Of a stretch of 64,000 nucleotides of DNA, positions 16,584 through 25,176 are shown piece by piece (the first letter of the stretch is position 1; each line of letters starts with the position of its first letter). The notes beneath the pieces are model-generated. The model did no database searches. It saw nothing but the letters and a program-made list of their open reading frames with translations, and was not told the DNA's origin. Position numbers and translations under genes: made by a program. The stretch spans positions 3,993,001-4,057,000 of the forward strand of contig NZ_CP071454.1 of NCBI RefSeq assembly GCF_017352135.1, read 5' to 3'. This stretch comes from Rhizobium lentis. GTDB taxonomy: Bacteria > Pseudomonadota > Alphaproteobacteria > Rhizobiales > Rhizobiaceae.

Positions 16584-17425
16584 CAGTTTTCCCGTTTCAG
16601 GCTGCTCTCGTGCCAGCGGTGCAGGGCAAGCCACGAAATGAAGGAGGTGACGGCGAAGATCGCCACGCCGAGCAGCGAGAGCATCAGCAGCGCCGCAAAG
16701 AGGCGCGGAATATTGAGCCGGTATTGCGCTTCGAGGAGCCGGAAGGCGAGGCCAGAGCCGGCGCCCGCCGAGCCCGCGGCAAACTCGGCGACGACGGCCG
16801 CGATCAGCGCCAGGCCGCCGCCGATCCTGAGACCGGTCATGAAATAGGGCTGGGCGGCCGGCAGCTTGAGAAAGAGCAGCGTCTGCCAGCGCGAGGCGCC
16901 GTAGAGCTCGAACAGGTTGATGAGATTATGGTCGACGCTTTTCAGCCCCTGCACCATATTCGAAAGGATCGGGAAAAAGGCAACGAGGAAGGCGCAGATG
17001 AGAAGCGCCACCTGCGTCGACGGCGCATAGATCAGGATCAGCGGCGAGATCGCCACGATCGGGGTGACTTGAAGAATGACCGCGAGCGGATAGAAGGCGA
17101 GTTCTATCCAGCGCGATTGCACGAGGAAGATCGCAAAGCCGACGCCGCCGACGAGCGCCAGCATCAGCGATACCAGCGTGATCTTGGTGGTGACCCAGAG
17201 CGCAGGGGCAAGCGTGCCCCAATCGGTCACGAAGGCACTTGCGACCGCGGCCGGGCCCGGCAGGATATAGGGCGGCACGCCGGACAGTCTGACATAGGCA
17301 GACCAGATCAGGATCAGCGCCGCGATCACCAGCAGGGGGATCAAGATGCGCAACGCCAGATCGCGGCTCCGGGCGCTTGCAGTGGTTTTGACGAGCAGCG
17401 GCGCTGCGGCCGGTTCGTCACTCAT
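16583..17425 (-). CDS. ABC transporter permease, nitrate/sulfonate/thiamine-precursor type
   Basis: A 280-residue BPD_transp_1 permease with about six membrane helices, the family EAA-like loop in FELYGASRWQTLLFLKLPAA and the typical first segment LRILIPLLVIAALILIWSAY. It pairs with the ATPase upstream through an ATGA overlap. The start at 17425 (MSDEPAAAP) is used instead of the longer frame, which would run further into the ATPase gene. It forms the inner-membrane channel of the uptake system. Confidence 0.92.
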   Translation of the reverse strand: MSDEPAAAPLLVKTTASARSRDLALRILIPLLVIAALILIWSAYVRLSGVPPYILPGPAAVASAFVTDWGTLAPALWVTTKITLVSLMLALVGGVGFAIFLVQSRWIELAFYPLAVILQVTPIVAISPLILIYAPSTQVALLICAFLVAFFPILSNMVQGLKSVDHNLINLFELYGASRWQTLLFLKLPAAQPYFMTGLRIGGGLALIAAVVAEFAAGSAGAGSGLAFRLLEAQYRLNIPRLFAALLMLSLLGVAIFAVTSFISWLALHRWHESSLKREN

Positions 17426-18249
17426 CGATGGTCCTCCACCGCGTTGATCGCCCCGATCAGCGAATGCGAGACCGTCTCGCAAGCTCTGCGGTATTCTTCC
17501 GAAGTGCGGTAATGGGCATCGCGTTCCAGGCTGGTCGTCAGCGGCAGATCGGCATGAACGCGCCCGGGCCTTGCCTTCATCACGACGATGCGGTTTGAGA
17601 GATAGGCGGATTCGAAGACCGAATGGGTGACGAAGATGACGGTGATGCCGGTCACCTTCCAGAGCCGCAGCACGTCGTCGTTCAGCCTCTGGCGGGTGAT
17701 CTCATCCAGCGCCGCGAAGGGCTCATCCATCAGCAGGAGCTTCGGCCTGGTCACAAGCGCCCGGGCGATCGACACACGCATCTTCATGCCGCCGGAGAGT
17801 TCGCGCGGATAGGCGCTGGCGAAATCCTGAAGCCCGACGGTGCTCAACGTCTCCAGGATCCGATCGTGCGCCGCAGCCTTCGAAACATGTTTCAGCTTCA
17901 GCGGCAGATGGACGTTATCGAAGACTGTCTTCCAGGGCATCAGCGTCGGCTCCTGAAAGACGAAGCTGATATCGCCCTCAGGGAGACCCTTGGAGTTGAT
18001 GCGCGAACTCGGCCAGTCGATCGCGCCCGAGGTCACATTGCCGAGGCCGGCAATGATGCGCAGCGCCGTGGATTTGCCGCAGCCGGACGGACCGAGCAGA
18101 CTGATGAACTCACCGCTTTCGACGGTCAGCGACATGTTCGAAAGGGCTACGGTTCCGCTGGAGAAGACTTTCGAAACCGATTGCATGACGACCAGCGGCC
18201 GCTTGCGCATCTCTTTCGGTGATAGGGCCTGAGCTTCTGCTGGGGGCAT
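17422..18249 (-). CDS. ABC transporter ATP-binding protein (SsuB/TauB/ThiZ type)
   Basis: A 275-residue ATPase: Walker A GPSGCGKST, Q-loop FVFQEPTLMPW, signature LSGGMKMRVSIARAL, Walker B LLLMDEPFAALD and switch His in VTHSVFES. The LSGGM(K/R) signature and PFAALDE are characteristic of nitrate/taurine/thiamine-precursor importers. It energises uptake with the downstream permease. Confidence 0.94.
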   Translation of the reverse strand: MPPAEAQALSPKEMRKRPLVVMQSVSKVFSSGTVALSNMSLTVESGEFISLLGPSGCGKSTALRIIAGLGNVTSGAIDWPSSRINSKGLPEGDISFVFQEPTLMPWKTVFDNVHLPLKLKHVSKAAAHDRILETLSTVGLQDFASAYPRELSGGMKMRVSIARALVTRPKLLLMDEPFAALDEITRQRLNDDVLRLWKVTGITVIFVTHSVFESAYLSNRIVVMKARPGRVHADLPLTTSLERDAHYRTSEEYRRACETVSHSLIGAINAVEDHR

Positions 18250-18275
18250 TGCCTGTCTCGTTCATGCGGGGGAAT

Positions 18276-18299
18276 GATCCGCCGTTCTGGCGGCGGATC
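18276..18299 (-). other. Intercistronic hairpin between binding-protein and ATPase genes
   Basis: A perfect 9-bp stem (18276-18284 with 18291-18299, GATCCGCCG/CGGCGGATC) and a 6-base loop, with no T run. Such hairpins after binding-protein genes usually stabilise the upstream mRNA, giving excess binding protein. Confidence 0.6.
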
Positions 18300-18316
18300 G
18301 CAGCGATGTCTGCGGC

Positions 18317-19333
18317 TTACTTCTTCATCGCCATTCCGGTGCCCTTGCAGACGAATTTCGTCGTAAAGGCCTTGGTATAATCCGTCTCCGGCTTGAAGAT
18401 CTTGATCGCCACCATCTCGTCGAAGAAGGCCTTGTAATGGGCGTCCGTCAGGCAGCCGATGCCCTTGTCGAGGCTGTCGCCGGATTCGATGATTCCATAT
18501 TCCTTCATCTTGGCGATGGAATAGGCGATCTGACCATCCGTCATTTCAGGATTGTCCTTCTTGATCAGTTCATTGGCCTTCGTGTTGTCGCCGTAGAGAT
18601 AGTGGTACCAGCCCTCGATCGAGGCATCGACGAAGCGCTGGACGACATCGGGTTTGCTGTCGATCATCGTCTGCGTGGTGGTGATCATCGTCGAGTAGGG
18701 AGAGTAGCCGTTGTCGGCGAGCAGGAAGACTTTCGGCTCGAAGCCAGCCTGCTTCTGGATCTCATAGGGTTCCGAGGTGAGATAACCTTGCTGTGCGGAA
18801 TCCTTGTCGGCAAGGAAGGGCGCCGGGCTGAAATTGTAGGGCTTGTACTGCTCGTCCCTGAAACCTTTGAAATTCGCCTTCATCCATTCGAAATAGGTAA
18901 GGTAGCCGTCCTTGCTGAGAAACAGCGTCTTGAGTTTCGCGAGATCTTCGAATTTCTCGATCCCGGCATCGGGATGTGCGATCAGCACCTGCGGATCCTT
19001 CTGGAAGATGGCGGCGACATCGACGAGCGGAATACCCTGCTCGACGGCCGAGATCTCGCCCTGCGGACCGCCCATGTAGAAGTCGATCTTGCCGGAGATC
19101 AGAAGTGCGCTGTTGGCGGCGTTCGGACCACCCTGCACGATGGTGACGTCGAGTCCGTATTTGGCATAGGTGCCATCGGCGACCGCCTGATAGAAGCCGC
19201 CATGCTCGGCCTGCGCCAGCCAGTTCGTGCCATAGCTGACTTTGTCGGCCGCTTGCACCGACACCATGGAGGCGAGCATGCCGCCAACACCGGCCAATGC
19301 GGAAAAGACCCTGTTCTTCATTGTCATGGGCAT
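18317..19333 (-). CDS. Periplasmic substrate-binding protein, NMT1/THI5 (ThiY-like) family
   Basis: A 338-residue binding protein with a signal peptide (MKNRVFSALAGVGGMLAS, cleavage near VQA-A) and the NMT1 fold: VSYGTNWLAQAEHGGFYQAV, then KYGLDVTIVQGGPN and a YMGGPQGEI segment. Family members bind pyrimidine thiamine precursors, sulfonates or other small N-compounds. It is the first gene of the seven-gene minus-strand operon. The start at 19333 has AAGGGGAA upstream; ATG 19321 is a possible alternative. The gene lies 80 bases from a 38-bp palindrome shared with the creatininase promoter. Confidence 0.9.
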   Translation of the reverse strand: MPMTMKNRVFSALAGVGGMLASMVSVQAADKVSYGTNWLAQAEHGGFYQAVADGTYAKYGLDVTIVQGGPNAANSALLISGKIDFYMGGPQGEISAVEQGIPLVDVAAIFQKDPQVLIAHPDAGIEKFEDLAKLKTLFLSKDGYLTYFEWMKANFKGFRDEQYKPYNFSPAPFLADKDSAQQGYLTSEPYEIQKQAGFEPKVFLLADNGYSPYSTMITTTQTMIDSKPDVVQRFVDASIEGWYHYLYGDNTKANELIKKDNPEMTDGQIAYSIAKMKEYGIIESGDSLDKGIGCLTDAHYKAFFDEMVAIKIFKPETDYTKAFTTKFVCKGTGMAMKK

Positions 19334-19412
19334 GATCGACGTTCCCCTTCTGAATTCGCAGCCGTTGCGGCGGCGTCCGACTTTCTTCATAGAAGCGATT
19401 GCTTTGCTCTTT

Positions 19413-19450
19413 GAAAAGCATCAAATTGCGTGCGCAACGATGCCTTTTCG
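19413..19450. promoter_or_regulatory. Palindromic operator 1, probable LysR-regulator site
   Basis: A 38-bp nested inverted repeat between the divergent LysR and binding-protein genes. The outer arms are AAAAGCATC and GATGCCTTTT; the core is TTGCG-TG-CGCAA. A copy identical at 33 of 38 positions lies at 21330-21367 before the creatininase gene. The position, symmetry and recurrence make it the likely binding site of the adjacent LysR protein. Confidence 0.75.
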
Positions 19451-19515
19451 GCATCTCACCGAAAGCCTGTGCCTAATTTACGCTGCGTGCTTTATTTTTG
19501 TGCAACGAGGTGCTG

Positions 19516-20466
19516 ATGCTGCACTCCAGAAAGCTTCTCTATATCAACGAGATCGCGCGATCGGGCTCGATCCGCAAGGCGGCAGCACGGCTGAATGTCG
19601 CGTCTTCGGCGATCAACCGGCAGATCCTCGCACTGGAGGAGGAAATGGGGGCGCCCCTGTTCGAACGCCTGCCGCGCGGGCTGCGCCTTACGGCCGCCGG
19701 CGAACTCTGCATCGAACATATTCGCGAGGTGCTGAAGAATTACGAGCGGCTGGAAGGGCGCATCCGCAGCCTTAAGATGCAGCAGGCGGGCAAGGTGCGG
19801 CTGGTGACGACCGTTGGCCTTGCGGCAGGGCCGCTGCCTGAGATCATCGCGCGGTTCCAGTCGGAACATCCGCGCGTCTTCATGCAGCTGCGCAACGACG
19901 CCGGCACGATGACAGTTAATCCGGTGCTGTCAGGCGAGGTCGATATCGGGCTCGGCTTCAACATTCCGGCAACGCCCGGCATCCGAACCCTCGGCAATTT
20001 CGACATTCCGATCGGCGTGGTCCTGCCGCCCGGCCATCATCTGATCGGCCCCGGCCCGATCAACCTGGCGGACATCGTCCAGGAGCGCCTGGTGCTGGCG
20101 CAGCAGGGGACCAGCCTGCGCGACGTGATCAATCTGGCCCTGGCGCGCCTCGACGTGCATGTCGAACCGGTGCTCGAAACCAATGCCTCGGAAATGCTGA
20201 AGAAGCTGGTCAAATCGGGGGCGGGGCTGACGATCCTGAACCCGCTCGATGTCATCACCGAATGCCGGCAGGGCGAACTGGTGTTCCGGCCGATCGCTGA
20301 GCCGCATGCGCGACATCAGCCGATGAAGCTTTTTGCCCGCGCCCGCGCGCCGCTTGATTCCGCCACCAGCCTGTTCGTCGAGTACCTCCTGGCCGAACTG
20401 GCTGGCTTGGTGCAGGAGCTGCAGGCCAAGGGTCACATCGCGGCCTCTGCTTCTGCAGCCATGTGA
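19516..20466 (+). CDS. LysR-family transcriptional regulator
   Basis: A 316-residue LTTR. Residues 1-60 form the winged helix-turn-helix (ARSGSIRKAAARLNVASSAI, then NRQILALEEEMGAPLFERLP); residues about 90-300 are the periplasmic-binding-like effector domain. ATG 19516 is chosen for GAGG 6-9 bases upstream; a TTG six codons earlier is also open. It is divergent from the transport and catabolic operon and probably activates it on sensing the substrate, through the palindrome at 19413. The same site before the creatininase gene extends its regulon. Confidence 0.92.
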   Translation: MLHSRKLLYINEIARSGSIRKAAARLNVASSAINRQILALEEEMGAPLFERLPRGLRLTAAGELCIEHIREVLKNYERLEGRIRSLKMQQAGKVRLVTTVGLAAGPLPEIIARFQSEHPRVFMQLRNDAGTMTVNPVLSGEVDIGLGFNIPATPGIRTLGNFDIPIGVVLPPGHHLIGPGPINLADIVQERLVLAQQGTSLRDVINLALARLDVHVEPVLETNASEMLKKLVKSGAGLTILNPLDVITECRQGELVFRPIAEPHARHQPMKLFARARAPLDSATSLFVEYLLAELAGLVQELQAKGHIAASASAAM

Positions 20467-20475
20467 GCCACCGCC

Positions 20476-21273
20476 TTACTTCGAGTAAAGATTGGAAAGC
20501 GGGTAACGCTTCAGGTCATAGAGCAGCTCTATGAAGCCCCTGACCTGATGGCGGCAGATTGCTTCGCCCTTTTCTGGCGTCCCGAGCGAGGCGTCGCCGA
20601 CGACGCCGTTGGGATTGAGGTCGTGCGCGATCCAGGCGAGCGAATGCGGCGGCAGCGGCTGAAGGTATTTCGATTGCCCGCGCATCCATTCCGCCTTGGA
20701 GGTGAAATTCTCAGCCTTCTCCATCCGCACCAGATCAGGTCGGAAATGCAGCATCAGCGAGGTTTCCACCTCGCCGCCATGGATGCCGTATTTCAGCTCA
20801 TGGTCGCCGATCATGCCGTCCGGATGGCCGAAGCGGCCCCATTGCGTGGAGACGACCGCCATCGCGTGGCGCACGCGCAGCTCGCGCGCCACGATGCTCA
20901 TGATATCGACATTGCCGCCATGCGAATTGACGATCACCATCTTGCGGATACCCGCTTCGGCAACCTTCGCGCCGATCGCGGTCCAGACCGGAATGAGCAG
21001 TTCGGCGCTGAGCGACAAGGTTCCCGGGCCGTAGATGTGTTCATTGGCCTTGCCGATTTCCTGTGTCGGCAGCACCAGGCAATCGAGATCCTCCGGCTTC
21101 TGCTTCCGCAACTCGGCAAGCATGCCCGTTGCGATGGCGACGTCGGTAGCAACAGGCAGATGCGGCCCGTGTTGCTCGGTCGAGGCGATCGGCAGAACGG
21201 CGATCGTGGTGTCCGGAGACAATCCGGCGAAGTCGTCGCTGACCAATTCGTTCCAGTAAAATGGCACTGTCAT
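20476..21273 (-). CDS. Creatininase-family amidohydrolase
   Basis: A 265-residue protein of the creatininase superfamily. Metal-ligand motifs are visible: STEQHGPHLP near residue 31, the ATDVAIA segment, VNSHGGN near residue 115 and GGEVETSLML near residue 166. The family cleaves cyclic or linear amides (creatinine, formamidopyrimidines, and the analogous step in riboflavin-type pathways). It converges on the LysR gene 9 bases away and has its own promoter with a copy of the LysR palindrome 57 bases upstream. It probably hydrolyses an intermediate of the pathway encoded at 12845-19333. Confidence 0.9.
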   Translation of the reverse strand: MTVPFYWNELVSDDFAGLSPDTTIAVLPIASTEQHGPHLPVATDVAIATGMLAELRKQKPEDLDCLVLPTQEIGKANEHIYGPGTLSLSAELLIPVWTAIGAKVAEAGIRKMVIVNSHGGNVDIMSIVARELRVRHAMAVVSTQWGRFGHPDGMIGDHELKYGIHGGEVETSLMLHFRPDLVRMEKAENFTSKAEWMRGQSKYLQPLPPHSLAWIAHDLNPNGVVGDASLGTPEKGEAICRHQVRGFIELLYDLKRYPLSNLYSK

Positions 21274-21596
21274 TGCCGTTCGCCTCTCATTGTCGTTCGA
21301 GACAGTGAGTAGGGAATATCGCTACCTGCGAAAAGCATCAATTTGCGGCCGCACCGATGCCTTTTTGCGGATGGTCGACGCGTGCCCTGTCCAAGGCGCC
21401 TCGCCTGAGGCGCGTCGGGGTCTCTCAGAAGGTTCCTCTCCCTTCAGTCCATTGTTCGTACGTCGTAGCCGCAAACGACGGCATCTCATTGCGCTGCAAA
21501 TGTGCTCCACGTGTTGCCGGCGTCGAAGCCATTGCGCAAGGACGCGGGCAATGGTTTGCTGGCGCATCTACTTTGCAACTTTTCCGGTGATTCCCG
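21274..21596. other. Divergent promoter region, creatininase / DUF2938
   Basis: About 320 bases without a gene. It holds operator 2 (21330-21367). The open frames across it are without ribosome sites. Nothing else is recognised. Confidence 0.5.
21330..21367. promoter_or_regulatory. Palindromic operator 2, before the creatininase gene
   Basis: A second copy of the 38-bp site at 19413. The outer arms are GAAAAGCATC and CGATGCCTTTT; the core TGCGGCCGCA is a perfect 10-bp palindrome. Differences from copy 1 lie at five positions, two of them the central spacer pair. It is 57 bases upstream of the creatininase start on the minus strand. Confidence 0.75.
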
Positions 21597-22076
21597 ATGT
21601 TCGATATTCTGTGGCGTGGCCTGGCGATCGGCGCCGGCGCAACCATTCTCATGGACCTTTGGTCGATCGTGCTCGCCAAATTCTTCGGCCAGCCGCCGGC
21701 CAATTGGGCGCCGGTCGGCCGCTGGTTCTGGCATCTCGGCCGCGGCAAGGTCTTTCACGACAGCATTGCCGATGCCGAGCCTTATGCCGGAGAGTTGGCG
21801 CTCGGCTGGATCGGCCATTACGCCGTCGGCATTCTCTACGGGATAGTCTTCGCGCTCATCATGGGAGAGGCGTGGTTCGCCGCACCGACATTTCTTCCCG
21901 CCTGGATCTTCGGTATCGTCACCGTCGGGGCAGGGTGGTTCCTGCTGCAGCCGGGCCTTGGCCTCGGCTGGGCAGCGTCCAGGCATCCGAAGCCGAACAA
22001 GGTCCGCTGCTTCAATCTGCTTGCGCACACGGTGTTTGCGCTGGGGCTCTATGGCACGGCGTTGATTCTCGGCTAA
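21597..22076 (+). CDS. DUF2938 family membrane protein
   Basis: A 159-residue integral membrane protein with four hydrophobic segments: WRGLAIGAGATILMDLWSIV, then AVGILYGIVFALIMG, then PAWIFGIVTVGAGWFLLQPG and AHTVFALGLYGTALIL. The central ANWAPVGRWFWHLGRGK is characteristic of DUF2938. The function of the family is unknown. A decayed second copy of the central part is present at 25394-25490. Confidence 0.88.
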   Translation: MFDILWRGLAIGAGATILMDLWSIVLAKFFGQPPANWAPVGRWFWHLGRGKVFHDSIADAEPYAGELALGWIGHYAVGILYGIVFALIMGEAWFAAPTFLPAWIFGIVTVGAGWFLLQPGLGLGWAASRHPKPNKVRCFNLLAHTVFALGLYGTALILG

Positions 22077-22239
22077 ATTGCCGCTGCCCTTCATCCGCTC
22101 GCCGGCACCCACCGGAGTCGAGACCAGTGGCTCGACCCCGGCAAGTGTTGGGGTGAGCAGGCAATCGCTTGGGGCGGCCACCAGCACGAACCCGAACAAC
22201 GCTATCTCACCACGCCGTTTAGTTCACCCGAGGAAGGTT
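22077..22239. repeat. Possible degenerate RIME-like element
   Basis: The segment from about 22084 (CCCTTCATCCGCTCGCCGGC) resembles the arm of the RIME-like elements at 33052 and 33221, and is followed by a hairpin GTCGAG-N8-CTCGAC. It lies between convergent genes, the usual site of such repeats. The match is partial. Confidence 0.35.
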
Positions 22240-22818
22240 CTAGTCGGCCGGCGTCACACGGGTCCAGAACGCGTTGAAGACGACTGAATCGAAGAAAGCC
22301 GAGGCACGGACGATGCGGCCGTCGCGCATGTCGAGAAACCAGGCATAGGTGTTTGCGTAGGGTTCTCCGTCGCGGGCGATGCCGCGGGCGTCGAAAAAGA
22401 CGATCACGGTGTCGCCGTCAGCGTATACGTTGCGGATCGCCGGCTTCAGCGGCGCCTTCATCCGGGCGTTAAACGGGCGGATCACCTCGCGCAAGAACGC
22501 CTCGCGGCTGGGATAGGTCTTCGATGCCAGTGAATAGCCCTCGATTGTCCAGCGGGCGTCGTCGGCAAGGAGATCATAGGGGCTGCCCGTGCCGGCCGCC
22601 CAGGCTGCGAAACCAGCCTCGACGGCTGCTTTGTTGCGGCGTTCGGTTTCGGAAAGAGACTGCGCTGCGGCGCGGGCTTCGAGTCCGGCCAGAGCAAGGA
22701 TGGCGGCGGCGATGCCGAGGGCTGCGCTGAAGATGCGCCTGGCCAGGGATTGCGGCCGGCAGATGGTTGCGGTGTAGGACAACGGTTTTCTCCAGAGGTA
22801 TAGTTGGTGGGGCGACAT
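22240..22818 (-). CDS. Secreted SnoaL/NTF2-like protein
   Basis: A 192-residue protein with a long signal sequence (hydrophobic core IFSAALGIAAAILALAGL, cleavage after ARA or AAA near residue 51) and an NTF2-like domain: ERRNKAAVEAGFAAWAAGTG, then DDARWTIEG, YANTYAWFLDMRDGRIV and a final FDSVVFNAFW. The fold forms a small-molecule pocket (ketosteroid-isomerase-like); the substrate is unknown. The start is not fixed by a strong ribosome site, so the first 20 residues are uncertain. Confidence 0.78.
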   Translation of the reverse strand: MSPHQLYLWRKPLSYTATICRPQSLARRIFSAALGIAAAILALAGLEARAAAQSLSETERRNKAAVEAGFAAWAAGTGSPYDLLADDARWTIEGYSLASKTYPSREAFLREVIRPFNARMKAPLKPAIRNVYADGDTVIVFFDARGIARDGEPYANTYAWFLDMRDGRIVRASAFFDSVVFNAFWTRVTPAD

Positions 22819-22863
22819 CGGCGGGGCGGGCGCCGCTTGCGGCGCTCGCGCTTGAGAATCTGC

Positions 22864-23667
22864 TTAGATCTGGTTTTCCCAGGCTCTCAGCTGGTGCTCT
22901 TTCAGCATGTCCTCGATGATCTTCGGAACGACGTTGCGGAATCTGCCGGTGTCGGCCGGAACGACTTCGATCATCCGGTCGATCATTTCCTTCGGATCCA
23001 TCTTGCCTTCGGGCGTCGCAAAGAAATCGTCGAAACCCTTTCGCAGATCCGCGCGCTTGGTGAAGTTCTTGCTGTCATCCAGCCAGCGGAACGGATTGTC
23101 CGCCATCGTCTCGTTGTAGCCGGTGTAGTAGGCGCCCGGATTTATCGTCTGGATCTTGATGCCATAAGGGGCGAGCTCCTGCTGCAGCGCTTCGGCGATC
23201 GATTCCAGGGCGTGCTTGGTGGAGACATAGGTGCCCCAGTTGGCGGGGGTGAAGAGGCCGCCCATCGACGACGTGAAGACCACTTTGCCCTTCTTGCCTT
23301 CGCGCACCCATCTCTGGACGACGCCCTGAGTCAGCACCAGCGGTAGGAAGACGTTGACTTCGTAGTTCTTGCGAACAAGTTCGATCGGGATTTCCCAAAC
23401 CGGGCCGGCTTCGCCCATGCCGGCATTGTTCCAAAGAACGTCAAAATCCCAACCCTGCGCCTGCTTGATGTCGTAGGGATCGGTGAGGTCGAGCCGCTCG
23501 ACACGGACGTTCTTCAAGCCGAGGGCGGCGACCTCCTCGCGCAGCGGCGTCACTTGCGAGGAAACGTGCGTGGTCGCGATGATGCTGTGGCCGTTCCTTG
23601 CCATGCCAATGGCGGCACCCTTGCCGAAGCCGGAGCCCGCACCAGTGATCAAAATGGTCTTGGACAT
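22864..23667 (-). CDS. SDR-family oxidoreductase
   Basis: A 267-residue short-chain dehydrogenase: TGAGSGFGKG at the N-terminus, WNNAGMGEAG near residue 84, FTSSMGG and YVSTKHALES (YxxxK) near residues 135-160. It lies in the same direction as the HbpS/GlcG gene upstream, 54 bases away, and below an AraC regulator, so the three probably form one unit. The substrate is unknown. Confidence 0.9.
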   Translation of the reverse strand: MSKTILITGAGSGFGKGAAIGMARNGHSIIATTHVSSQVTPLREEVAALGLKNVRVERLDLTDPYDIKQAQGWDFDVLWNNAGMGEAGPVWEIPIELVRKNYEVNVFLPLVLTQGVVQRWVREGKKGKVVFTSSMGGLFTPANWGTYVSTKHALESIAEALQQELAPYGIKIQTINPGAYYTGYNETMADNPFRWLDDSKNFTKRADLRKGFDDFFATPEGKMDPKEMIDRMIEVVPADTGRFRNVVPKIIEDMLKEHQLRAWENQI

Positions 23668-23721
23668 GAGACATTCCTTTCGATGGTTTCAGGTTGATGG
23701 AAATCAGGTCTCAGCGCAGCA

Positions 23722-24120
23722 TCACGCGACGGCTGCAGCCGCTGCCTGCGCGATTTCGAGATCCTGTGGAACCGCTCCGCCGGAAACGCCAACAGCGCCG
23801 ATTACCGTGCCGTCGCGGCCAAAGAGCGAGATGCCGCCTGCAAAGGGGGTCAGGCCGCCATTGGATAGTTCGAGGGCATGGGCGGGAGCGCCGGGCTTGC
23901 AATATTCCCAGACTGCCTCGCTTGTCGTTTGAAACAATATGGCCGTCCGGGCTTTGCCCATAGCCAGATCGATCGAGCCGAGCACTGCGCCGTCCATTCG
24001 GCTGAAGGCCTTAAGATGGGCCCCGGCGTCCAAGACGGTGATGTTGACCGGCACGCCGATCTCATGAGCCCGCGCCTCACCCGCGGCGATGATCCTGCGA
24101 GCTTCGTCAATGGTAATCAT
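23722..24120 (-). CDS. HbpS/GlcG family protein
   Basis: A 132-residue protein of the GlcG/HbpS family: VPVNITVLDAGAHLKAFSRM, then GSIDLAMGKARTAILFQTTS and VIGAVGVSGGAVPQDLEIAQ. Members bind heme or small cofactors, or accompany oxidoreductase operons; no enzymatic activity is established for this branch. No signal peptide is visible, so it is likely cytoplasmic. It is co-directional with the SDR gene downstream. Confidence 0.88.
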   Translation of the reverse strand: MITIDEARRIIAAGEARAHEIGVPVNITVLDAGAHLKAFSRMDGAVLGSIDLAMGKARTAILFQTTSEAVWEYCKPGAPAHALELSNGGLTPFAGGISLFGRDGTVIGAVGVSGGAVPQDLEIAQAAAAAVA

Positions 24121-24216
24121 CTCCTGCCTCCTCTTTGTTCGGGGGCAAGCGCACCCCGCTCGATGAGACAGGTGTATAGGCGGAAAGGTTTTGCAGTATT
24201 TTCAGCTCTTGCTGCG

Positions 24217-25176
24217 CTATGTGCGGATCTTGCGCTCCCGTGAGCCGGCATCGACGAACGGCGCACTGTCTCCAATGGGCGGAACCCGCTGACTGCTGAG
24301 GAGCGCGCGGTATTGGCCGGGCGTCGACCCGGTCATTTTCCGGAAGACTCGGGTGAAATTCCCCTGGGAACTGAAGCCGGTATCGAGCGCGATCTCCACG
24401 AGCGTGGATCGTGCAAGCCGCAGCTTTTCCTTGGCAGCTTCGATCCGTCGCTCGGTGACATAGCGATGCGGCGTCAGGCCTGTTGCCTTGCGAAACATGC
24501 GGGCAAAATGAAAGGGACTGAGGCAAGCCTCCGCGGCAAGGTCATGCAGCGAGATTTCTGCTGCGATGCGGGCTTCAATGAAATCGAAGACGCGTTGCAG
24601 CCTTTTGGGGTCGACAGTCGGCGCTCGTTCGGCGGGTTGCCAGCGAACGGCCGAATAAGTGCTGAGAAGGTGCCCTGCCAGTGCCATCTGAAGGCCGTCG
24701 AGGAAGAGACGATCAGCAGGCTCAAGGCTCCTGTTCAACAAACCCCGAAACAGCTGGCCGATCTGCAGCACCCTGGGATCGGGAACGCCTCCCGCGTAAG
24801 CGAGCTGCACCTTGGCCGGATCGATGTCGAAATTTGAAAGCGCGCTCTCACCGACGAGCGACGGAGGTATGAAGATGTGGAGGGACTCGGGCATGGTACC
24901 CATGATCTCCACACCGCTCTCATGGACACCCGCCGGACATATCCAAGCGACACCGGGGCGGGCGATCGCCTCCCGACTGTGGCCGTCACCAGTCCACTTG
25001 ATCTTCGACTGACCCGAGAGAAGGACGGCTACCTCCGTGCATTCGAGTGTAAGGTCGACCTGCCAGCCCGGATCGAAATGTCTGAGCTCGACCTGGAGCG
25101 ATGAGCAATCGACAAGCCCACCCACTCGCTCGCTCGTGCGATACTTTCTGTCCCCCTGCGATTCGACGAAAGACAT
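24217..25176 (-). CDS. AraC-family transcriptional regulator
   Basis: A 319-residue regulator with an N-terminal cupin-like sensor (AVLLSGQSKIKWTGDGHS) and a C-terminal double helix-turn-helix (HDLAAEACLSPFHFARMFRK, then VEIALDTGFSSQGNFTRVFR). The start at 25176 (MSFVESQ) is chosen over a longer frame with no better ribosome site. It lies upstream and in the same direction as the GlcG and SDR genes and may regulate them. Confidence 0.9.
   Translation of the reverse strand: MSFVESQGDRKYRTSERVGGLVDCSSLQVELRHFDPGWQVDLTLECTEVAVLLSGQSKIKWTGDGHSREAIARPGVAWICPAGVHESGVEIMGTMPESLHIFIPPSLVGESALSNFDIDPAKVQLAYAGGVPDPRVLQIGQLFRGLLNRSLEPADRLFLDGLQMALAGHLLSTYSAVRWQPAERAPTVDPKRLQRVFDFIEARIAAEISLHDLAAEACLSPFHFARMFRKATGLTPHRYVTERRIEAAKEKLRLARSTLVEIALDTGFSSQGNFTRVFRKMTGSTPGQYRALLSSQRVPPIGDSAPFVDAGSRERKIRT

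Noticed and set aside
19334..19515. Thiamine (TPP) riboswitch before the ThiY-like operon
   Set aside because: The CUGAGA core and partner helices were looked for in the leader and not found; regulation is better explained by the LysR palindrome.
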